Origin: Candidatus Gastranaerophilales bacterium
GTDB lineage: Bacteria; Cyanobacteriota; Vampirovibrionia; Gastranaerophilales; Gastranaerophilaceae
NCBI GenBank assembly: GCA_944325835.1
Contig: CALVBO010000010.1
Span: 1-46,626, forward strand
Direction: 5' to 3'
Length of the DNA: 46,626 bases
Below the pieces are notes generated by a model that saw only the letters and a program-made list of their open reading frames with translations, searched no databases and was not told the origin of the DNA. A program made the translations under genes and the position numbers. Position 1 is the first letter of the stretch. The number at the start of each line of letters is the position of its first letter. Shown piece by piece: positions 41,652 through 46,626 of the stretch.

Positions 41652-42113
41652 ATGGCTAAAAATAAGGATTTCGAGGGGCTAGACTTTAGCCCCTCTCTGG
41701 AAGAAAAAACGGTTAATAACGTTATTAGCATACGCGCAAATAGCGATAACATAAAGGATTTAAACGCCCTCAAAGCGCAACATGTAAATGTGTCTGGGTG
41801 GGTCAACGAGCTTATATCCAATGGATTTAAGCATACGCGCCGTTTAAGTCCGCAAGAAGTAAGCAGGAATTTAAGGGATTTTAGACCTGTCAATTTATTG
41901 GTGCATAAGTCCGTGGCAGTTCTATTGGAGCGCGCTCTGGCTTTTAACGGCTCTTATGAAGTCGGAAAATTTTTAAGTTTGCTTTTATCACACCAGCCCG
42001 ATTTTATTGCTGGCAATGCGATAGCGTACGGGGTTACCGATGAAACATTTGAGCAGAAAATGAAACATCTGGATTTTTCGTTAAAAGACCAAGAAACACC
42101 GCACATTGAATAA
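41652..42113 (+). CDS. Hypothetical protein, fourth gene of the operon
   Basis: 153 aa; the ATG follows the previous stop TAA immediately (41649-41651), so translation is probably coupled. A polar start (MAKNKDFEGLDFSPSLEEK) is followed by a segment that looks like a ribbon-helix-helix (VISIRANSDNIKDLNALKAQHVNVSGWVNELISNGF) and a helical C-terminal part (NLLVHKSVAVLLERALAFNG). A second RHH-like protein in one operon, just before a terminator and an iteron array, invites the idea of a partition or replication control protein. Inference only. Confidence 0.68.
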   Translation: MAKNKDFEGLDFSPSLEEKTVNNVISIRANSDNIKDLNALKAQHVNVSGWVNELISNGFKHTRRLSPQEVSRNLRDFRPVNLLVHKSVAVLLERALAFNGSYEVGKFLSLLLSHQPDFIAGNAIAYGVTDETFEQKMKHLDFSLKDQETPHIE

Positions 42114-42130
42114 TTTAATAAAAAAGTATT

Positions 42131-42155
42131 ACCGCCGTAACGGCGGTTTTTCTTT
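42131..42155 (+). terminator. Rho-independent terminator of the element-2 operon
   Basis: ACCGCCG (42131-42137), loop TAA, CGGCGGT (42141-42147), then TTTTCTTTT. 18 bases after the last stop codon. Confidence 0.88.
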
Positions 42156-42165
42156 TGGCTGTAAA

Positions 42166-42321
42166 TGTATTACCTGTAATACACGTATTATTGGTAATAC
42201 ATCAATAGTGGCAAATTGTAATACCTGTAATACATTGCATGAATTGTAATACAGTTTTTCAGCTATTTTAGCAGGATTTCCAAAAATTTGAGGATAAAAG
42301 GCGGTGTAATACTTGTAATAC
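42166..42321. repeat. Iteron-like array of nine GTAATAC motifs
   Basis: TGTAATAC occurs exactly at 42175, 42217, 42226, 42245, 42305 and 42314, with a GGTAATAC at 42193 and inverted copies TGTATTAC at 42166 and GTATTAT at 42185. Three pairs are spaced exactly 9 bp. The array lies in a 500-base gene-free region between two convergent transcription units, where a replication origin, centromere or regulatory array would be expected. Confidence 0.85.
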
Positions 42322-42407
42322 ACCGATTTTGTAAAAATGGGCTGTGTGCCAATAATAACACTTAATTTCAGCTTTATTATGACGGCGGTTTTGTCTGATT
42401 AAATTTA

Positions 42408-42456
42408 GAGATGTCCGAGTTCATCTCATCTCGGACAAGTCGCTACGCGACATCTC
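42408..42456. repeat. 49-nt nested inverted repeat (branched hairpin)
   Basis: GAGATGTC (42408-42415) is inverted as GACATCTC (42449-42456), enclosing two further hairpins: TGTCCGAG/CTCGGACA (42412-42419, 42430-42437) and GTCGC/GCGAC (42439-42443, 42447-42451). The outer and first inner stems share GTC, so they can only form alternately. It could be a single-strand origin, nick site or structured RNA. Nothing coding overlaps it. Confidence 0.7.
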
Positions 42457-42595
42457 CAATTCAAAGCGGGTAATTATACAAAAATTCTGAAAATAGGCGA
42501 AAGTCTACGTATAAACGGTATAACCGGCATGGTTTAATCTCTAAGACGTTCAAGCAAGTTATTGCTTTAAAAACGCATTATTATAGCTTAAATAT

Positions 42596-42625
42596 GCTTG
42601 AACGCTTACTTATACGCGTTCAAGC
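42596..42625. repeat. 10-bp inverted repeat GCTTGAACGC / GCGTTCAAGC downstream of the recombinase gene
   Basis: Perfect arms (42596-42605, 42616-42625) with a 10-base spacer, 7 bases before the end of the serine recombinase gene. A single ACGTTCAAGC lies at 42546. The half-site also occurs upstream of the operon, so it may be a recombination or operator site instead of a terminator. Confidence 0.65.
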
Positions 42626-42631
42626 TATAAT

Positions 42632-43261
42632 TTATTTTCGTGGGATTTCATGCTTATCTGTCTTTAATCCCAATTCTTTTGCAATGCGGTAATAGGTAGT
42701 TTTGTTAAGGTTGAGTTCCCGCATAACTGCCGTGTGCGTGGTTTTTCCTTCGGCTGCTTCCTTAAACTTTTCGGCAAATCCTTGCGGGGCTTGTATCTTG
42801 GACTTCTTGAACTTCCCTTTCTCTTTCGCGATTGCTATCCCCTCCGCTTGTCGTTGTTTAATTTTAGCGCGTTCGGTTTCCGCTACAAATCCGAGGAGGT
42901 CAAGGACTACGTCCACGATTACCCGCCCGATTAGGTCGGTTTGTGTATTGGTAGTGTCCAAGATAGGCATATCTAATACTTTGATATGTGCGCCGATTTC
43001 CTTTGTTATGTGCGCCCATTCGTTCTTAATATCGTCATAGTTACGCCCTAAACGGTCTAGGGAATGTATAACGAGGGTATCACCGGCACGGAGTGTGGCG
43101 CGTAATGCTTGATATTGCGGGCGGTCGGTATCTTTACCACTCTGTTTTTCTGTGTAAATATCGCGCTCATCTATTCCCTGCGCCCTCATTGCCTCAATTT
43201 GGCGGTCTAGGTTCTGGTCTTTCGCGCTAACTCGACAATATCCGAAAACTTTAGATGTCAT
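42632..43261 (-). CDS. Serine recombinase (resolvase/invertase family)
   Basis: 209 aa. Catalytic domain: FGYCRVSAKDQNLDRQIEAM with nucleophile Ser (residue about 12), YTEKQSGKDTDRPQYQALRATLRAGDTLVIHSLDRLGRN, the E-helix ERAKIKQRQAEGIAIAKEKG, and a C-terminal HTH (AVMRELNLNKTTYYRIAKELG). Of normal length, so active. It begins in an ATGA overlap with the 43258 gene. Its job could be resolution of dimers or inversion in the element; target sites are unproven. Confidence 0.93.
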   Translation of the reverse strand: MTSKVFGYCRVSAKDQNLDRQIEAMRAQGIDERDIYTEKQSGKDTDRPQYQALRATLRAGDTLVIHSLDRLGRNYDDIKNEWAHITKEIGAHIKVLDMPILDTTNTQTDLIGRVIVDVVLDLLGFVAETERAKIKQRQAEGIAIAKEKGKFKKSKIQAPQGFAEKFKEAAEGKTTHTAVMRELNLNKTTYYRIAKELGLKTDKHEIPRK

Positions 43262-43494
43262 AATTCCTCCTGTATGCCCGCATATAAGCTATTTAAGGTG
43301 TTTTCAAGTACCTCACCCACTGCCAGCACGCTGTTGAATGTTTCTGTATATTCAGGTGATATACTCTCAATACTCCATGCCATGCGGTTTAACGCCGTTG
43401 TAAGTCCAATGCTTAATGATATTTTGTCTGCTATTTGTGTGATGTCTGCCATGTTTGTAACTCCCATCAATAGGGGCTTAAAGCCCCTATGCAA
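43258..43494 (-). CDS. Hypothetical 78-aa protein
   Basis: Mostly helical, acidic protein (NMADITQIADKISLSIGLTTALNRMAWSIESISPEYTETFNSVLAVGEVLENTLNSLYAG), without known motif. It overlaps both the upstream (8 bases) and downstream (4 bases, ATGA) genes, a clear operon with coupled translation. Function unknown; possibly an accessory protein for the recombinase. Confidence 0.65.
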   Translation of the reverse strand: MHRGFKPLLMGVTNMADITQIADKISLSIGLTTALNRMAWSIESISPEYTETFNSVLAVGEVLENTLNSLYAGIQEEL

Positions 43495-43762
43495 TTGAAA
43501 AACGTCTACTAGCTACCTGTTTAATAAACTCGTTATAAAGGTCTTTGTGTAATCTCTTAAATGCTGTGGTATCAAAGCGATTTGAAAGAATGCTTGTAAA
43601 TCTGATGATAACGTTACCAAGGTTCAGTTCTTCTGTTTCTCTCGCGTCCATTTCTTCTTTAATTAATGCTTCACGCGCTGTAATTTTAGCTTTCAATAAA
43701 TCTGCTTGCGCATAAAGTTCTTGCAATTCTGTAACTGTCTGTCTAATTTCTGTGTTTCTCAT
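43487..43762 (-). CDS. Hypothetical 91-aa coiled-coil protein
   Basis: Start at ATG 43762, which follows AGGAGAT and the promoter; the longer frame up to 43975 runs through the promoter and operator and is not coding. The protein has a coiled-coil helix (IRQTVTELQELYAQADLLKAKITAREALIKEEMDARE) and a conserved-looking tail (NVIIRFTSILSNRFDTTAFKRLHKDLYNEFIK). This resembles short phage-borne DUF proteins of unknown role. First gene of the recombinase operon. Confidence 0.72.
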   Translation of the reverse strand: MRNTEIRQTVTELQELYAQADLLKAKITAREALIKEEMDARETEELNLGNVIIRFTSILSNRFDTTAFKRLHKDLYNEFIKQVASRRFSIA

Positions 43763-43796
43763 TGTCGTATCTCCTATTTCGTTTCTCTGTACTATT

Positions 43797-43842
43797 ATTA
43801 TAACGTATACGTTCAAGAAAGTCAAGCATTTTTCTTGAACGT
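43797..43842 (-). promoter_or_regulatory. Promoter of the recombinase operon with 12-bp operator arms
   Basis: On the minus strand TTGACT (43820-43825), exactly 17 bases, TATAAT (43797-43802). A perfect inverted repeat, ACGTTCAAGAAA (43809-43820) and TTTCTTGAACGT (43831-43842) with a 10-base spacer, covers the -35 region and spacer. It uses the same ACGTTCAAG half-site as the repeats beyond the operon end. Confidence 0.85.
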
Positions 43843-43932
43843 TCGTTACAATTTTTAATACTTCGTTGAACGTATATAATAGGAGTTTTTTAATCTTTTC
43901 AGGGCGTTCACGCAAGTGTACATGGTTGAACG

Positions 43933-44484
43933 TTATCTTGGCGATTGTTGATTGAGGAATTGCCCTATTTTGCATAAATCATAGTTTATTGAGTCCATCA
44001 TATCTTTAGATAGGCAAATCGTTTCTGTCTTTGTTCCATTACTTTTTTCCGTGTTATATATTAATCGGATTAAGTACATTTGATTGTATATGTAGGACAT
44101 TGAAATAAAATGGTTCATGTAATCAAGAACACGGTCAACACAAGAAGGCGGAAGCCCATAATCAATCATCAATCGGGTAATTTGACTTATTTGGTCTATT
44201 TTTTCGCCTTTAACTGTATTAAAAGTTTTATTGACCATTATTTCTAGTAGAGCGTTCTCCGGCAATTCTAGGGCTTTTGCGAGAGATAATAACGTAAACA
44301 CATTGGGCATAATCCCTTTGTGATTTTCCAAATCGGACACCACACTTGGACTAACGTGCGATTGTTTGGCAAGTTCAGACATTGACCAGCCTTTTTGTGT
44401 ACGCATTTGTTTAATTGCGTCGCCAACTTCGAAAAGACCTTTATTAGCCTGTTCTTTCAATTTTTCTAGTTCTTTTTTCTCCAT
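43933..44484 (-). CDS. C1-type phage-like repressor (XRE family)
   Basis: 183 aa. The helix-turn-helix is at residues about 18-75 (IKQMRTQKGWSMSELAKQSHVSPSVVSDLENHKG); the C-terminal half (KGEKIDQISQITRLMIDYGLPPSCVDRVLDYM) is helical and probably dimerises. No LexA-type protease motif, so no self-cleavage. It is divergent from xis-int, and two operators flank the int promoter at 44539-44622, which makes it the likely repressor of excision and integration. Confidence 0.85.
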   Translation of the reverse strand: MEKKELEKLKEQANKGLFEVGDAIKQMRTQKGWSMSELAKQSHVSPSVVSDLENHKGIMPNVFTLLSLAKALELPENALLEIMVNKTFNTVKGEKIDQISQITRLMIDYGLPPSCVDRVLDYMNHFISMSYIYNQMYLIRLIYNTEKSNGTKTETICLSKDMMDSINYDLCKIGQFLNQQSPR

Positions 44485-44538
44485 GCTGCAATTATACCAA
44501 AGAAACTTAAAGAAGCAATAAATAGTTACATTTATTCA

Positions 44539-44622
44539 TTAAATCGAACGACACTCGATTTAACTTGACAAGAATAATTCTACATGATATTATTTAATTA
44601 AATCGAATGTTATTCTATTAAA
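44539..44622. promoter_or_regulatory. int promoter with two flanking operators
   Basis: Plus strand TTGACA (44565-44570), 17 bases, TATTAT (44588-44593). Operator 1: TTAAATCGA (44539-44547) / TCGATTTAA (44555-44563), perfect 9-bp arms, 7-base spacer, ending 1 base before the -35. Operator 2: TTAAATCGA (44598-44606) / TCTATTAAA (44614-44622), same spacing, imperfect, just downstream of the -10. This is the textbook arrangement for repression by the adjacent C1-like protein. Confidence 0.85.
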
Positions 44623-44641
44623 CAAAGAAAGGGGACGAAAA

Positions 44642-44815
44642 ATGGATATGTTCGGGCTAATGAAACTCAAAGACTTTGCGAAATCTATCAACACCCCGGA
44701 AAGTACTGTTAGAACGTGGAAACGGCGAAAGGAAATTCCGGAAAATTGTTTTAAAGTTATTGGAACGACAGTTTTTGTACGTGTCAAAGAGATACAGGCA
44801 TTTATCGGGGCGTAA
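44642..44815 (+). CDS. xis: Small excisionase-like helix-turn-helix protein
   Basis: 57 aa, missed by usual cutoffs, behind AAAGGGG. It contains a Cro/excisionase-type HTH: LMKLKDFAKSINTPESTVRT then WKRRKEIPENCFKVIGTTVF and the end VRVKEIQAFIGA. The stop lies 1 base before the integrase ATG, so coupled translation is probable. The likely role is directing integrase towards excision. Confidence 0.75.
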   Translation: MDMFGLMKLKDFAKSINTPESTVRTWKRRKEIPENCFKVIGTTVFVRVKEIQAFIGA

Positions 44816-44816
44816 T

Positions 44817-45815
44817 ATGAGCGTTTATCAAGGGAAAAATGGTAAATGGTACTGTTCTTTCCAAATAAATGGCGAACGGAAGCACCTACTTTGCCATGGA
44901 GCGACAACACGTAAGGAAGCTGAGCAATTTGAAACTTCTAAAAAGTTCAACTTAATACAACAACAGAGTGGTGCAATACCTTTAGAAACACCTAATATTA
45001 CACTCTCTCAACTACTGCATATGGAAGTAAAATATGCTCGGTTAAATAAGAAATCTTATAAAACCGATGAATGCCGAATAAAGCCAATTAAAACATTTTT
45101 CGGAGCCAATACATATATAAAGGATATTAAACCGGAAAAGATTGAAGCATTTAAAACGTACTTACTCCAAGCAGGGAGGTCAAGGACAACAGTTAATAGG
45201 TATCTGGAACAACTTTCTAAATGTTTTAGTATCGCTGTTGAAAATGAATACTTGAAGAAAAACCCATGTAAGTCTGTCAAGAAATTCCCTATAAAGAATA
45301 CAACTATTAGATATCTTAATAAGGAAGAAGAATACAGGCTTATGAAGAAGTTACCAGAATATTTAAAGCCGATTGTCATAACCGCACTAAATACAGGACT
45401 ACGCAAATCTAATATACTTCAATTAATGTGGGAACAAGTTAACTTTGAGCTTAAGCACATTGAAATACTTGAAAACAAGGGAAATAAACATTTGATTATA
45501 CCACTAAATAAGAAAATGTTAGAACTTTTAAGAGAACTTCATTATGAAGGAGCCAAGGGGCATATATTCGTAAACCCCAAAACTGGAACTTACTATAAGG
45601 ATATTAAAAAAGCTTGGCATTCAGCTCTTAAGGAAGCTGGGATTGAAAATTTCAGATTTCATGATTTACGACATACAGTAGGCACAAGAATGGCTGTCAA
45701 CAATGTACCAATACACATCATAAAAACAGTACTAGGACACTCAGAGATAAAAACAACAATGAGATATTTACACAGCACGTCTCAATCACTGTTAAGTGCT
45801 GTGGAGGTTTTATAA
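44817..45815 (+). CDS. int: Tyrosine site-specific integrase of element 2
   Basis: 332 aa from ATG 44817 (an upstream open frame to 44676 overlaps the xis gene in another reading frame). N-terminal arm-binding region (SVYQGKNGKWYCSFQINGERKH), SAM-like core-binding domain (about 60-150), and catalytic domain with Arg in ALNTGLRKSNILQLMW, Lys in the beta-hairpin, His-x-x-Arg in FHDLRHTVGTRM, His in VLGHSEIKTTMRYLHS and Tyr in RYLHST. Different from the element 1 integrase in length and sequence, but both use the same tRNA. Close to the tRNA as expected. Confidence 0.93.
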   Translation: MSVYQGKNGKWYCSFQINGERKHLLCHGATTRKEAEQFETSKKFNLIQQQSGAIPLETPNITLSQLLHMEVKYARLNKKSYKTDECRIKPIKTFFGANTYIKDIKPEKIEAFKTYLLQAGRSRTTVNRYLEQLSKCFSIAVENEYLKKNPCKSVKKFPIKNTTIRYLNKEEEYRLMKKLPEYLKPIVITALNTGLRKSNILQLMWEQVNFELKHIEILENKGNKHLIIPLNKKMLELLRELHYEGAKGHIFVNPKTGTYYKDIKKAWHSALKEAGIENFRFHDLRHTVGTRMAVNNVPIHIIKTVLGHSEIKTTMRYLHSTSQSLLSAVEVL

Positions 45816-45831
45816 GAAAGGAGTATGAATA

Positions 45832-46407
45832 ATGAAAATAAACCATTTTGAATTACCTATAGGTAAACAATCTTTTATAGCTTCGGTAGAAGCAATCCGT
45901 AATGAAGAAGAAGATAACTATTACGGTAATATGATAGTTGTACCATACATTTATTTTAAAGATATTAAAATTATTATCGATGATAAATTAGTCGATGTTG
46001 AAACTTCTGGAATACCAGTAAGGTCAAAAATTGGTAAAAAACTTTCAAGACTTAATTTAAAAGAAAATGACATTATATCATTCAATGCACGAGTATATAG
46101 ACAAGATATTGAATTTTATCATTGGGATAATCAAGATAATCCTACAATTTATCATTTACCGAAAAATTATAAGGGTACTATCAAGTTTAAAATTTATGCA
46201 ACAACATTTTCTAAATATGGGGGTAGACTCGAAAAGATGAATTACACAGAAGAGACCGACAGAGAGGAGTTCGAAAGGGTATACAAGGACTTAAACTTTA
46301 AAATTAGAGCAACTGACAATCAAAACGGTTTATTTCAAGAAGTGCAAAACAAGTATTATAATGGTAGAAAGATTAAATATTTAAGTCACATCGTAAAACA
46401 AGAATAA
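45832..46407 (+). CDS. Hypothetical protein, cargo next to integrase
   Basis: 191 aa with AGAAAGGAG before the ATG. Predicted beta-rich in the first two thirds (ASVEAIRNEEEDNYYGNMIVVPYIYFKDIKIIID, IISFNARVYRQDIEFYHWD), charged helical tail. Placement between int and the right att suggests cargo, expressed from the same strand 17 bases after integrase. Not recognised; a role in immunity or superinfection exclusion is speculation. Confidence 0.72.
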   Translation: MKINHFELPIGKQSFIASVEAIRNEEEDNYYGNMIVVPYIYFKDIKIIIDDKLVDVETSGIPVRSKIGKKLSRLNLKENDIISFNARVYRQDIEFYHWDNQDNPTIYHLPKNYKGTIKFKIYATTFSKYGGRLEKMNYTEETDREEFERVYKDLNFKIRATDNQNGLFQEVQNKYYNGRKIKYLSHIVKQE

Positions 46408-46427
46408 GACTACATAATTTATTTAGT

Positions 46428-46460
46428 AAAACAGTGCTATATTTCATATAGCGCTGTTTT
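46428..46460. terminator. Bidirectional terminator at the right end of element 2
   Basis: A 13-bp stem (46428-46440 with 46448-46460, one G-T pair) with a 7-base loop; A-tract on one side, T-tract on the other. It separates the last gene of element 2 from the tRNA. Confidence 0.85.
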
Positions 46461-46510
46461 AGTTTAAACGAATTTCATTCATGATAAAAGGATATGCTTC
46501 AATTTTCAAA

Positions 46511-46533
46511 CTGTTCACACAATGCACACAGAT
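46511..46533. promoter_or_regulatory. Right-end arm-type repeat of element 2
   Basis: It matches 39560-39582 in 20 of 23 positions, same orientation, 20 bp from the tRNA end. Candidate integrase arm site. Confidence 0.7.
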
Positions 46534-46552
46534 TAGAAACATATCCTTAAAA

Positions 46553-46626
<74 letters not shown>

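Noticed and set aside
42129-42323. 64-aa minus-strand open frame
   Set aside because: It consists of translated iteron repeats and the terminator, without a ribosome site.
42160-42330. A CRISPR array
   Set aside because: The repeats are only 7-8 bp with irregular gaps; no 25-35 bp direct repeat and no cas genes were found in the window.
43763-43975. 71-residue N-terminal extension of the 43487-43762 protein
   Set aside because: It would cover the promoter and operator at 43797-43842; the ATG at 43762 has AGGAGAT.

Overview
The window reads as chromosomal DNA of a host-associated, fairly low-GC bacterium, most likely a gut non-photosynthetic cyanobacterial relative (Candidatus Gastranaerophilales / Vampirovibrionia, 'Melainabacteria'). 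This is an inference. It rests on two prepilin-like proteins with the FTxxE(I)L..GxxxA type N-terminus, a group-2 style sigma-70 factor, a type-A RNase P RNA, an EmrAB-TolC style efflux locus and small lineage-specific proteins. No rRNA or ribosomal protein gene is present to settle the taxonomy.

Core region (1-23465): mazG; two unknown small proteins; an XRE regulator divergent from a prepilin-like gene; holA-holB (DNA polymerase III delta and delta'); a sigma-70 factor followed by a ROK kinase; a hipBA toxin-antitoxin pair behind three identically spaced operators; rnpB directly behind a second prepilin gene; a small LuxR-type regulator; a secreted flavodoxin/hydrolase/cupin/CMD operon; tolC divergent from marR-emrA-emrB; a solitary HsdR_N-type nuclease; and four small unknown proteins. 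Five copies of a highly structured intergenic repeat (A-E, full length about 280 nt) are scattered here, all in the same orientation. Pairs of copies differ in stem sequence while keeping the pairing, which suggests an RNA.

Element 1 (about 23466-39472): a 16-kb AT-rich integrative element lying between two copies of the 3' 45 bp of the initiator tRNA gene. It carries a defence cargo: a SinI-type endonuclease convergent with a 5-methylcytosine methyltransferase, a Hachiman-like pair (HamA nuclease, HamB helicase) and a DUF262/DUF1524 GmrSD-like enzyme. It also carries an XRE-controlled cassette of small membrane and exported proteins, a replication module (Cys-rich protein, primase-helicase), an excisionase, a tyrosine integrase, and a DUF6338-like membrane protein coupled to a 58-aa acidic protein. 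The methyltransferase and Hachiman operons are divergent and share an intergenic region with a perfect 17-bp palindrome.

Element 2 (about 39428-46597): a second, 7.1-kb element between the middle att copy and the still complete tRNA-fMet 3' end. It has its own integrase, excisionase-like protein, XRE repressor with two operators around the int promoter, a serine recombinase operon, a SLOG protein, a four-gene operon of unknown function, an iteron-like array of nine GTAATAC motifs, and a 49-nt branched inverted-repeat structure. Each element has its own distinct direct repeats at both ends, as expected for integrase arm-type sites, so two different integrases used the same tRNA in turn. The window ends inside the tRNA, four bases before its expected 5' end.
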